A stretch of 64,000 nt of DNA. Source: Ferrimonas sp. YFM. Lineage in GTDB: Bacteria > Pseudomonadota > Gammaproteobacteria > Enterobacterales > Shewanellaceae. The stretch is taken from the NCBI RefSeq assembly GCF_030296015.1, contig NZ_AP027368.1:1426001-1490000 (forward strand). Direction: 5' to 3'. Below the pieces are notes generated by a model. It saw only the letters and a program-made list of their open reading frames with translations, searched no databases and was not told the DNA's origin. The position numbers were made by a program, and so were the translations under genes. This document shows positions 17,882-26,567 of the stretch, one piece after another. Every line of letters starts with the position of its first letter. Position 1 is the first letter of the stretch.

Positions 17882-18724
17882 TCAGTGGTGGTCCTGACTG
17901 CCACTGATGCCGGTGTACATGGCGTCGCCAAATTGCGCTTTGCCATAGTTGCTGAGGATCTGCTGGCCGGCTTGTGAACCAACGAACTCAATAAACTGGT
18001 CCGCGACTTTCAGGGCCTCAGTATTCCCCTTGACGCCCCTCAGGGCATGGTAGGTATTGACCAGTATCGGGTCGCCGGAGAACAGCACCTTAAGCTCACT
18101 CAGGTTGGCTTTCTCCGCCACCCAGGTGGAGCTGTCGGTCATGAAATAGCCCTGCTGTTCGTTGGCCTGACGCAGTGTTGCCCGCATAAACTCATGGGTC
18201 ACCTGGTACCACTGGCCTTGAGGTTGCTTCTCTGCCAGGCCCCAGATCATCATCTCCTTCTTGTGGGTGCCGGAGTTGTCCCCGCGAGAGAGGAACAGGG
18301 CGCGGCTGTCTGCCACCTTGCGGTAGGCCTCTTTGATGGAGCCGGCGTCGTTGACACCGGCGGGGTCTGCCTTGGGACCCACCAGATAGAACTCATTACT
18401 GCCGATGAGCGTCCTTTGGCTCGCCCAGCCCTGTTCTACCGCTCTCTTTTCCGCCGCGGGTGCGTGAACCATGGCTATGTCGACCTCACCCTGTTTCAGC
18501 AGGGAGAGGGACTTGCCTGAGCCGGCCTTGACCCAGCACAGGCGGCTGTCATGACTGGCATTAAACTCATTGGCCAGCGCTTTAAGCAGGCCCAATTCTC
18601 CGGGACTGCCGGTAGCCAGTCGAAAGTTGACCTTGCCAGTGCCGTAACTGGCTTTGCACTCGATGGCCTGAGCGGGCAGGGCGGCCAGACAAACCAGGCC
18701 CAGGGTGATGGCAGTTTTGAACAT
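17882..18724 (-). CDS. periplasmic anion-binding protein, tungstate (TupA)-like
   Basis: A 280-residue secreted binding protein of the PBP-like family. The signal peptide ends at AQA. Motifs match TupA-type tungstate receptors: an initial ATGSPGELG loop in place of TTTST, DIAMVHAP, NEFYLVGPKADPAGV, and SRGDNSGTHKKE, which in the family binds the oxyanion. The start was moved from 18790 to the second Met of MMFK because GGAG lies five bases before it and a signal peptide then starts at once. No permease or ATPase gene is adjacent, so it is an orphan receptor here. The ligand could be tungstate, molybdate or another oxyanion. Confidence 0.78.
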   Translation of the reverse strand: MFKTAITLGLVCLAALPAQAIECKASYGTGKVNFRLATGSPGELGLLKALANEFNASHDSRLCWVKAGSGKSLSLLKQGEVDIAMVHAPAAEKRAVEQGWASQRTLIGSNEFYLVGPKADPAGVNDAGSIKEAYRKVADSRALFLSRGDNSGTHKKEMMIWGLAEKQPQGQWYQVTHEFMRATLRQANEQQGYFMTDSSTWVAEKANLSELKVLFSGDPILVNTYHALRGVKGNTEALKVADQFIEFVGSQAGQQILSNYGKAQFGDAMYTGISGSQDHH

Positions 18725-18727
18725 CAT

Positions 18728-19298
18728 GACTCCGTTATCGGGGCGCCGCCGACTGCATTGTGGCAACGCCGGTGAGAATGTTGAGGTCATGGTTGATCTG
18801 GGTCACCTTTGTGGCAATGGTCTTCTTTTGCACCCTAGAGCCGGATCAACACAAAATCCGTCATTTGGAGTGAAGTGACTAAAAATAACAATGGGGTGCG
18901 GACAAATTGACTCAGGTTGTGAGCGAGAAGGGATTGCGAGAAAAGGTGGCCGGCTGAACCGGTCTGCACCGGCTCAGCCAGCCGGAGCGACTGGTGAGTA
19001 TCGAAAAAAGTGGGGCCGGACGGATTAGCCAGCAAATAGGTGTCTCGGCCCCTAAAACTGATGGCGTCAGTCTGGCTTTATGGCAAAGTTCTTCAATCTG
19101 ATTGCTGGTGAACTGTGACCGGCGTCTCGGTGTAAATCATTGGAAAAATTCAGATTACTTCTAATGACACCCCGCAGGGACAAAATGTCTCTATCTGGCG
19201 TCGCTGTGTTTGGCTTGAGCCCGGCGGCGCGGCAGATCACAGTGGCCATTGTCCCCATGTGGCATACTGTGCCGCTTGTTCCAAACTCTGGAGACTTT
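18728..19298. other. 571-base gap with strong hairpins, no gene recognised
   Basis: Divergent region between the binding-protein gene and the YbaK-type gene. It contains GGCTGA-A-CCGGT / ACCGG-C-TCAGCC at about 18952-18980, an eleven-pair stem with one mismatch, and GGGGCCG (19012-19018) pairing with CGGCCCC (19046-19052). These could form part of a leader or a small RNA. No terminator marks an end and no coding frame is convincing. Confidence 0.4.
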
Positions 19299-19790
19299 AT
19301 GACCCCTGCCGTTAACGCCGCTAAGAAGGCCAAGGTGCCTTTCCAGCTCCATCAGTATCAGCATGACCCCAGTGCGCCTTCGTACGGCCTGGAGGCCGCC
19401 CAGGCCCTGGGACAGGACCCGGCTCGGGTGTTCAAGACCCTGCTGGCGGCGGACGATGCCGGCAAGCTCTGTGTGGCGGTGGTGCCGGTGACCGGCCAAT
19501 TGGATCTCAAGGCTCTGGCCAAGGCGGTGAAGGCCAAGCGGCTGACCATGGCGGATCCCAAGGCGGCAGAGAAGGCCACAGGTTATGTGGTGGGGGGCAT
19601 CAGTCCTTTGGGGCAGAAGAAGCGCCTGACGCTGGTGCTGGATGCCTCAGCCGAGGCCTTTGACACCATCTGTGTCTCCGGCGGCCGTCGCGGCCTGGAG
19701 ATTGAGCTGGCCCCTGGGGATCTGCTCAAGCTCACTGGGGGCGTCTTTGCCGCGGTTGGCTACTCCAAGGGGGACTCGACCACCACATAG
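19299..19790 (+). CDS. ybaK: Cys-tRNA(Pro)/Cys-tRNA(Cys) deacylase, YbaK/EbsC type
   Basis: Trans-editing enzyme that hydrolyses mischarged Cys-tRNA(Pro). The 163-residue product has the YbaK fold: FKTLLA with the conserved Lys, VAVVPVTGQLDLKALAKA, GYVVGGISPLGQKK and SGGRRGLEIELAP. The start at 19299 follows GGAG with a five-base gap and matches the usual length of about 159; the open frame from 19140 adds 53 unrelated residues. Its last 31 bases overlap the end of the convergent DUF6515-like gene on the other strand. Confidence 0.93.
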   Translation: MTPAVNAAKKAKVPFQLHQYQHDPSAPSYGLEAAQALGQDPARVFKTLLAADDAGKLCVAVVPVTGQLDLKALAKAVKAKRLTMADPKAAEKATGYVVGGISPLGQKKRLTLVLDASAEAFDTICVSGGRRGLEIELAPGDLLKLTGGVFAAVGYSKGDSTTT

Positions 19791-20230
19791 CTTTGGCCAC
19801 CGGCCAGGGGGGCAAACCAATGCTCTCCCAGGTTGTGGTAGCTGATGCCATCGACCACCACACTGTGGCTGCCCGAAGGAAGCTGGTCGATGCGTTGGCC
19901 CAGGGTGTAACCGCTTCCGGTATCGCCTGCCTGGATGACGCTGTAGCTGCCTGCCGGGGGAGATTCCACGTAGAGGTAGTGATCCCCGTGTTTACGGTAA
20001 TAGGCGTCGTTGACAATGGCGTAGGTGACGCCGGAGTACACCGCGAAAGTGGCGATGCGGGCCAGTTCCCTGTGGTGGTAGGCGTAGTGATTGTGATGGG
20101 GGGTGTGGCGATACCCGGGTTTGACGACGATTACCTTGGTCTTGTGCTGCGGACCATGGTGAGGTTTGGCCTGGACTGGCGGGGCTGTGAGCAGCGGCAG
20201 AATGAGGGCGGTGATCATCATAAGGCGCAT
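19760..20230 (-). CDS. secreted His-rich DUF6515-like protein
   Basis: A 156-residue exported protein with a signal peptide ending at VQA, then a His- and Tyr-rich stretch (about 21-55, with PHHNHYAYHH), a hydrophobic helix, and a C-terminal half with two short beta repeats (TLGQRIDQLPSGSHSVVVDGIS and YHNLGEHWFAPLAGGQSYVVVE, split here). This resembles DUF6515 envelope proteins with the PSG-x-V-V-V-G-G-x-x-Y pattern. The histidines could bind metal, which is inference. Its last 31 bases lie antisense to the end of ybaK. Confidence 0.7.
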   Translation of the reverse strand: MRLMMITALILPLLTAPPVQAKPHHGPQHKTKVIVVKPGYRHTPHHNHYAYHHRELARIATFAVYSGVTYAIVNDAYYRKHGDHYLYVESPPAGSYSVIQAGDTGSGYTLGQRIDQLPSGSHSVVVDGISYHNLGEHWFAPLAGGQSYVVVESPLE

Positions 20231-20341
20231 GGTCTTGCTCCGTTGGGAAGGTCTGTTTCCAATGTTAGCCGCTTCAATGTAAAGGCGTGACAGCCTGGGT
20301 AAAACTGGATAAAGAGTGAGCTGACAAAAGCGCCTCCCACT

Positions 20342-20366
20342 AAAAAGGCCACCTTGCGGTGGCCTT
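20342..20366 (-). terminator. rho-independent terminator of dld
   Basis: AAGGCCACC-TTGC-GGTGGCCTT forms a nine-pair stem with a tetraloop; read leftward it is followed by TTTTTA. It lies 21 bases past the dld stop codon. Confidence 0.85.
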
Positions 20367-20386
20367 GTTCAGTTCAAGAGGCAGTC

Positions 20387-23233
20387 TTAGCGCTTAGGCT
20401 TGGACGCGCGGTCCAGCAGGCTCAGAATGTTCTTGTAAGGGATGCCGGAGTGAGTGGTCAGGCCAATCTCACAGGTGGCGGATACGGAGTAACCGCTGGT
20501 GCAACCCTTGTCTTTGGTTTCTGCTTTCAGGTGACGCAGACCGTGCTCGTTCAGCTCTGGGAAGTTCATGCCACGGTTACCGGCCATACCACAGCAGCCA
20601 ACCTTGTCGCGGTCAGGTACAACTACGTCAGAGGCACACAGCTTGGCCAGGCCAACCAGGTCATCAACGATGCCCATCTTGCGGCAGGTACAGGTTGGGT
20701 GAACAGCGATCTTCTCTTCGATCTTGCTGATATCCAGGCGGTCAACCATGTACTGCATGGCGAACTCTTCTGGACCCAACATGTTCAAGCGCTTGTCACA
20801 GGAGCGACGCATACGCTCCAGACAGGCGGTGGTTTCCACCAGGATGGGGTGCTCACCGTTGTTGGACACTTCCAGCAGCCACTTGGACAGCTCGTCGGAC
20901 TTGCGGTCCGCCTGCTCGTTGTGACCGTAGGACTCCCAGGACTGACCACAGCACAGACCCTGAGGCTTCTCGCCACACAGCATCTCGATGTTGCACTTCT
21001 CGAACAGAGCCTTGATGGTCTCTGGAACGGAGCGCTGGTCAGGGTTGTTAGGAGCGGTACCCAGCATACGGTTCAGACAGGCTGGGAAGTAAACGGCCTT
21101 GATGTCACCGGCAGTCTTCATCTCAGGCAGGGCTTTACCACGCTTAGGCATACCGGAGGTCCACAGAGGGATAGGCATGCCAGGCATAACCTTACGGGCA
21201 ATCTTGGTGATGCCACCCATGCCGCCTTCGCCGATGACGGCACGGGCGATATCGGTTGCACCCAGGGCGAAGCGAGCAACGCCTTCCAGGTTGTCGTACT
21301 GGTTTGCAGTGAAGTTGGCTACCTTCTTGTCGGTACCGGTGGCGTACTTGGCACGTTGAACCTTGATGAACTTACCGGTGTCGATGCCCATGGGACAGCC
21401 CAGCTTACACAGGCCGTCGGCGGCACAGGTGTCCATGGCGAAGTACTTGTAGTTGGCCTGCAGGTCAGCCAGAACCTCGGGCTCTTTGCCGGTGGTCTCC
21501 AGGGTCTTCATCACACGGGCTACCGCGGTACGCTGACGAGGAGACAGGGTCAGGCTGTGGGCCACACAGTGCTGTTCACAGAAACCACACTCGATACACT
21601 TGTCGATGATGTCGTGTACCTGAGGCAGAGGCTTAAAGCCCTTGGAGTGGCAGTGTGGGTCATCGTTGATGATCACGCCTGGGTTCAGGATGCCCGCAGG
21701 GTCCAGAACGTTCTTGGTGCGCTTCATCAGGTCGTAGATGCGGGTGCCCCACTCTTTCTCTACGAAGGCCGCCATACCGAAGCCGGTACCGTGCTCAGCT
21801 TTCAGGGAGCCGTCGTACTTGGTGGCAACCAGCTCTACTACCGCTTCCATGAAGTTGTCGAAGCGGTCTACTTCGGCCTGGGTGCTGAAGTCCTGGGAGA
21901 AGATTACGTGGTAGTTACCTTCCAGGGCGTGACCGTAGATCACCGCATCGTTATAGCCGTGCTCGAAGGAGAGGTTCTGCAGGTCGATGGTGGCCTGAGG
22001 CAGTACTTCGATTGGGAAAGCGATGTCTTCAATGATGCAGGAGGTGCCGGCAGGGCGCATGGAGCCAGCCAGAGGGAATACCGCCTTACGGATGGCCCAC
22101 ATGTTGGCAATTTCGGAGCCGTTCTGAGTGAACTCAACAGGACGGTACAGACCGTGCTTCTCCATGATGGCGTTCATCTTGGCGGTGTTGCGGTCGATCT
22201 CTTCCTGGCTCATGCCGAAGGTTTCGAACAGTACCGCAGTCACATCCTTATGGATGTCGGCCAGGAAGTCTGGGGTCTGGTACTTGGACGCAGCTACCGC
22301 CTTCAGGGCGAAGTTGTCCAGCAGCTCGGCGGCGTTGGTCTCGTCGAAGGCGTCTTTACGCAGTTCAACGATCGCTTCACAGGCGCCGCGCAGAGAGTCG
22401 AAGTACACCATGGCGGACGCAGAGTGAGTCGCCTTTGGCACGCTCTTCATGGTCATCTCGGACAGGAAGCCCAGAGTACCTTCAGAACCCACCATCAGGT
22501 GCAGGATGATGTCGAACGGGTCGGAGAAGTCCACGAAGGAGTTCATGCCGTAACCGGTTACGTTCTTAATGGAGTACTTACGATTGATACGGTCAACCAC
22601 TTCCTGGTCAGCCATGATCTCATCGCGAATCGCTTCGATACCCTTGATCACTTCAGGGTACTTGGCGGTGAACTCTTTGCGGCTGGCTTCGCTGGCGGTG
22701 TCCAGAACGAAACCGTCGGCCATGACGATACGGGCGGAGTCGATCAGCTGGTAGGAGTTGGCGTGGGTACCGCAGTTCATGCCGGAGGCGTTGTTGGACA
22801 CAATACCGGCAACCATGGCAGAGGCGATGGTGGCTGGATCAGGACCAAACTTCCAGCCCAGAGGGTTCAGAACCTGGTTAACCTTGGAGCCGATTACGCC
22901 GGCCTGCAGACGGATACGCTCACCGCCGTCCAGAACCTCGTACTTGTCCCAGTCACCACCGGCTACCATCAGGATGGAGTCGGAGATCGCCTGACCACAC
23001 AGGGCGGTACCAGCGGCACGGAAGGTAACGGGAGTTTTGTTGGCATGACACTCTGCCAGTGAAGCGGAGACTTCAGCTTCGGTCTTGGGGTGTACCACAA
23101 TCTGTGGACGCTTTTGGTAGAAGGAGGCGTCGGTACCCCAAGCGACTCGGCGTAGGTTGTCGGTATGGACGCGATTAGCATCAAGAATCTGGCTAAGTTT
23201 GTTAGCCACTTCACTATAGTTAGCAGTTAGCAC
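20387..23233 (-). CDS. dld: D-lactate dehydrogenase, FAD and iron-sulfur type (Dld-II)
   Basis: Respiratory oxidation of D-lactate to pyruvate, feeding electrons to the quinone pool. The 948-residue protein has an FAD_binding_4 domain (about 40-260; PVTFRAAGTALCGQ, GSEGTLGF), a C-terminal FAD-oxidase region, two 4Fe-4S motifs (CIECGFCEQHC from Cys-546 and CAADGLCKLGCP) and two CCG domains (CCGQSW, CCGMAG). This is the Shewanella Dld-II (YdiJ-like) architecture. The start is a GTG at 23233 with AAGGG upstream. Codon use is strongly biased, indicating high expression. lldP is the next gene upstream on the same strand but 1 kb away, and lldEFG are not present downstream. Confidence 0.9.
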   Translation of the reverse strand: MLTANYSEVANKLSQILDANRVHTDNLRRVAWGTDASFYQKRPQIVVHPKTEAEVSASLAECHANKTPVTFRAAGTALCGQAISDSILMVAGGDWDKYEVLDGGERIRLQAGVIGSKVNQVLNPLGWKFGPDPATIASAMVAGIVSNNASGMNCGTHANSYQLIDSARIVMADGFVLDTASEASRKEFTAKYPEVIKGIEAIRDEIMADQEVVDRINRKYSIKNVTGYGMNSFVDFSDPFDIILHLMVGSEGTLGFLSEMTMKSVPKATHSASAMVYFDSLRGACEAIVELRKDAFDETNAAELLDNFALKAVAASKYQTPDFLADIHKDVTAVLFETFGMSQEEIDRNTAKMNAIMEKHGLYRPVEFTQNGSEIANMWAIRKAVFPLAGSMRPAGTSCIIEDIAFPIEVLPQATIDLQNLSFEHGYNDAVIYGHALEGNYHVIFSQDFSTQAEVDRFDNFMEAVVELVATKYDGSLKAEHGTGFGMAAFVEKEWGTRIYDLMKRTKNVLDPAGILNPGVIINDDPHCHSKGFKPLPQVHDIIDKCIECGFCEQHCVAHSLTLSPRQRTAVARVMKTLETTGKEPEVLADLQANYKYFAMDTCAADGLCKLGCPMGIDTGKFIKVQRAKYATGTDKKVANFTANQYDNLEGVARFALGATDIARAVIGEGGMGGITKIARKVMPGMPIPLWTSGMPKRGKALPEMKTAGDIKAVYFPACLNRMLGTAPNNPDQRSVPETIKALFEKCNIEMLCGEKPQGLCCGQSWESYGHNEQADRKSDELSKWLLEVSNNGEHPILVETTACLERMRRSCDKRLNMLGPEEFAMQYMVDRLDISKIEEKIAVHPTCTCRKMGIVDDLVGLAKLCASDVVVPDRDKVGCCGMAGNRGMNFPELNEHGLRHLKAETKDKGCTSGYSVSATCEIGLTTHSGIPYKNILSLLDRASKPKR

Positions 23234-24183
23234 TTTTATATACCCTTATATTTTGTACCAAGGGACTTGAATATTTGAACAAATATCCATTTCTCCCGGT
23301 AAAGGCCGCACCTGGATCACATTCATTCAGTATAAATATTATGCCATAAGCGAACTGAGGGTCTTTGGGCGGATGACTGAATATAGAGTCAAAAATAACC
23401 GCCATTTTTGTGCAAGTGAACAAATTAAGTGAAGAAAGATCACTTATTCTTCTTGTGGCCTTCGGGATGGAAGTCTCACGGTTACAGGGGCTGGTCGGGC
23501 AGGGTGGCAAGGGTTCGAACTGATCAACATTTAAGCCAGGGTAACGGTCCGATATTATCTGCAATTGGCGCTGTCGTTGCACAGCGTTTTGCCAGGGTCA
23601 AAGTGGCTTTGACACTCACCTTGGCGACCCTGGTTCTGCCGGATGCATGTCGCCCGCCTGTCTAATAAAGCAGCGTTTTCATGGTTGATTTTCCCAGGCT
23701 TAATAGTGGCTTAGGCTTGTCTTGGGGTGGGAGGTGCTTACCAGCTTCTCCCCGGGGAACGCGGCCAATATCGATGTGCGTTGCCCATGGCCGCCGGGGT
23801 AGCCTCACTCCTCGAAATGGGTCTGTCTCCCTGGTTAAGGTTTACCCTGATTGTGGGTTCGGTTAAGCCGTTAAGAGGGAGGCCGCCCCGATGAGTCAAC
23901 CAGACAACTGGCGTGATCCCATCGAAATGCGAATGCCACTCATCCAGGTTTTTGGGGTTGGCGCATTGGGGTGGGGAGAGTCTGTTGTTTTGGTTTTGTG
24001 CACAAAGCGGTGTTCGGGCTTGTGAGGCTTGGATTATGTCGAGCAACAAGGGTCGGCTATTTTCAGCGCTGTCCTTGGCAAGAGAGCGAATATGTTCAAG
24101 TCAGGGCGGATAAATATGGAGAAATTCCAAAGAAGGCAGAGCAGAGTTATCGGAGTGAGTGGCAGGTAAATTGTTGCGGAAAT
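23234..24183. other. about 950-base gap between lldP and dld, structured, no gene recognised
   Basis: Frames in this stretch are short and lack ribosome sites. Near dld is AAGTGA-N7-TCACTT (23427-23445), a possible operator. Further on, CCAGGGTC (23591-23598) pairs with GACCCTGG (23626-23633), competing with GTCAAAG-TGG-CTTTGAC (23597-23613). At 23750-23799, CCCCG and GCGGCC face GGCCGC and CGGGG, forming a bulged stem. The gap may carry a separate dld promoter, a long leader or a small RNA. Confidence 0.4.
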
Positions 24184-24217
24184 AAAAAAGCCGGACCCTT
24201 AGGCCCGGCTTTTTTTA
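24184..24217 (-). terminator. terminator of lldP
   Basis: AAAAAAGCCGG and CCGGCTTTTTT flank ten bases; read leftward the stem is followed by TTTTTTATT. It lies 18 bases past the lldP stop. The terminator argues that lldP and dld are separate transcripts. Confidence 0.85.
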
Positions 24218-24234
24218 CCAACTTCTAGGAGCTA

Positions 24235-25914
24235 TTAGTAGCCACCCCAGAAGAAGGCGATGGTACCGGCAACCATGGCGTAGGCCAGGGCAACAGGCAT
24301 GGTCTTACGAATAATCTCAGACTCACGACCCGCCATGCCTACTACGGTAGCAGCAGCAACAACGTTCATTACACACATCATGTTACCGGCGTTAGCACCG
24401 ATACCCTGCAGGGCCAGTACCAGGGCGTGGTTCATGCCCAGGTTGTCGGCTACAGAGTACTGCAGGCCGGAGAACATCATGTTGGAGAAGGTTGCGGAAC
24501 CGGACAGGAAGGCACCGAAGATACCAACTACCGGAGCAGTCCACTCCCACACGGCGCCCATGGAGTTAGCCAGCATGTCAGCCAGTGCCTTAGGCATGGA
24601 CATCAGGCCAGCGTCGTTGGCGCCAGAGTTCAGGAAGATCTTCACCATAGGTACGGAAGCACCCAGGGAGATGATGGTGGGGATCATGGACTTGCAAGAG
24701 TCAGTGAACGCACCAGTGAAGGCCTTAGGCTTCATCTTGAAGATGAAGAAGCCCAGGATACACACGGCGACGAAGAAGGCGCCAGGAGCGTACAGAGTCT
24801 TGAAGCCGGAACCCAGCTCAGTACCCAGCAGGTTGGGGAAGCTCAGGTTGAAGCTCAGCAGGAAGCTCTTCAGAGGAGCAACTACGCGAGACAGAACCAG
24901 CAGACCGGCCATGACCAGGTAAGGGGTCCAGGCAGCCAGCTGAGAGAACTGAGGCTTGGCAGCAGCAGCACCAGCAGACTGAGGCTGACCGGCGTTAGCA
25001 GGAGCGGCTTTACCGTCGTTCTCGGCGAAGTCATTCCAAGGCTGTGCAGGCAGCAGGAAGCCTTTCTTCGCAGCAGGAATCACGATGGCCATACCAACCA
25101 GGGCACCAATTACAGATGGGAACTCTGGACCGGCGAAGAAGTTGATCAGCCAGGCAGGTACGGTGAACGCCAGACCGGCGAACAGGGCGAACTTCCAGAT
25201 TTGCAGACCTTCGGCGAAGGACTTCTTACGGCCGAAGAAGCCAGTCAGCACAGCAACCATGGTCAGGGGTACCAGAGTACCGGTGAACAGGTCGATGGTG
25301 ATCATGTGCTTGGCAATCAGCTGAGCGTAGTCAGCGAAGCCGGCGGTAGCGCCCAGGGCAGCAATCTGCTCGGCAGCCATGGATACGCCGCCAGCGTCCA
25401 GACCCTTGTCCATACCGAAGAGTACGGGCAGGCCGATGGCGCCGAAGGATACGGAGGTGGAGTCAGCAATCAGAGCCACACAGGCCGCGGCCAGAGGCGG
25501 AATGCCCAGCAGTACCAGCAGAGGAGCGCCGATAGCAGCAGGGGTACCGAAACCGGCGGAACCTTCGATGAAGGAACCGAACAGCCAGCAGATGATGATG
25601 ACCTGAACACGGGCGTCAGCACTAATGTTAGTGAAGCCCGCACGGATGGTATCCATGGCACCGGAGGCGGCCAGCGTCTTCAGCAGGAAAATTGCGCCGA
25701 AGATGATGGTCAGAGGGGTAATGGCGTCCAACATACCCTGGACGACGGATGCGCTTAGGATTGCGGTATCCATCTGCCAGATGAAGGCAGCGGCCAAACC
25801 GGTTAATACTGCGGAGATTGGCATTGCCTTGGAAGCAGGCAAGCGCAAGAGCACCAAGAATACGAGTACCGAAATAATCGGTGTGAGCGTTGCGATGGTC
25901 TGTATGAGATTCAC
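24235..25914 (-). CDS. lldP: L-lactate permease LldP
   Basis: Inner-membrane proton symporter for lactate, 559 residues, usual family length about 550. It has about 13 hydrophobic segments; the family-typical [21 protein letters not shown] and [14 protein letters not shown] are intact. A Lys/Pro/Ala-rich cytoplasmic loop lies around residues 295-320. The start is GTG at 25914 with GAAGGG upstream. Codon bias is as strong as in dld, so uptake and oxidation of lactate appear to be major functions. A perfect CRP-type site lies about 240 bases upstream. Confidence 0.95.
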   Translation of the reverse strand: MNLIQTIATLTPIISVLVFLVLLRLPASKAMPISAVLTGLAAAFIWQMDTAILSASVVQGMLDAITPLTIIFGAIFLLKTLAASGAMDTIRAGFTNISADARVQVIIICWLFGSFIEGSAGFGTPAAIGAPLLVLLGIPPLAAACVALIADSTSVSFGAIGLPVLFGMDKGLDAGGVSMAAEQIAALGATAGFADYAQLIAKHMITIDLFTGTLVPLTMVAVLTGFFGRKKSFAEGLQIWKFALFAGLAFTVPAWLINFFAGPEFPSVIGALVGMAIVIPAAKKGFLLPAQPWNDFAENDGKAAPANAGQPQSAGAAAAKPQFSQLAAWTPYLVMAGLLVLSRVVAPLKSFLLSFNLSFPNLLGTELGSGFKTLYAPGAFFVAVCILGFFIFKMKPKAFTGAFTDSCKSMIPTIISLGASVPMVKIFLNSGANDAGLMSMPKALADMLANSMGAVWEWTAPVVGIFGAFLSGSATFSNMMFSGLQYSVADNLGMNHALVLALQGIGANAGNMMCVMNVVAAATVVGMAGRESEIIRKTMPVALAYAMVAGTIAFFWGGY

Positions 25915-26567
25915 GCCGTTTTCCCTTCTATTGAGGAATGATTACTTTGTTTCAGTTTCACTATAGTCAACCAAATTTGAATCATGCTTGGTTGAACGAT
26001 AGTAATTGGTAGCGTATTCAATAGCGGAAAGCACCTCAGAAAATTGATCCAAGTCAATATCGATGAACTTCACATTTTAGTAGCAATCGGGAATGAGTTT
26101 CTCGTCCCAAATGGTAGGAAAGTGTGATCTGCGCACTTGATGCGGGATTTTTGACTGTGATCTTGATCACAATAAAAAAGCTGTTTTTATAACCATTTTT
26201 TTACAATCGATAAAAATCCAATAAAATCAAAGGGATGGCTTCGTGTGGCGTTAGGGTGGTGTTGCAAGCTTAGAGTCACTAAAGGGTCATAATGGGTGCT
26301 TTTGGAATATATAAATGAACATTAATCATAAAAGTGAATAAGGCGGCTAACTTTGTTGCAAAATCGATTTCGGGGGATTTTTGGTTGGAGGGGAAAATAT
26401 TCGGTAAGGACCGCCTTAAAATGTAGGAAAATAACTAGATAAATCGGGTTATTGCCGAATTACGGCGCTATTACTGAATATTAATTACAAAACCTCGTCA
26501 TGTTTAGTTTTTGCACAACTCATCTTGCGCCAGATCACAAAGTGCTCTCGGTGGTCCATACTAAGCT
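25915..26567. other. 653-base AT-rich divergent control region
   Basis: Lies between the leftward lldP and the rightward antiporter-like gene. It holds the CRP-type site annotated at 26156-26171 and half-sites at 26123-26138 and 26526-26539 (ending in TCACA). No coding frame is credible. The length suggests a complex promoter for lldP. Confidence 0.5.
26156..26171. promoter_or_regulatory. CRP binding site
   Basis: TGTGA-TCTTGA-TCACA matches the CRP consensus TGTGA-N6-TCACA at every defined position and is itself a palindrome apart from the central two bases. It sits between lldP and the divergent gene at 26568. FNR sites differ (TTGAT-N4-ATCAA). Confidence 0.75.

Noticed and set aside
20354-23062. 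Rightward open frame of 902 codons opposite dld
   Set aside because: It is an antisense shadow caused by the strongly biased codon use of dld. The product has no family features.
23427-23445. AAGTGA-N7-TCACTT as a CRP site before dld
   Set aside because: The spacer is seven rather than six and the outer bases differ from TGTGA/TCACA, so it is listed only as a possible operator within the gap.
23500-23530. GGTTCGAA resembling a tRNA T-loop
   Set aside because: The flanking bases do not form a T-arm, acceptor stem or anticodon arm, so it is not a tRNA.
24427-25758. Rightward open frame of 443 codons opposite lldP
   Set aside because: Antisense shadow with low-complexity Gly, Gln and His content; lldP on the other strand is a full family member.
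26123-26138. Second CRP site upstream of lldP
   Set aside because: Only the left half (TGTGA) is good; the right half CACTT does not fit.
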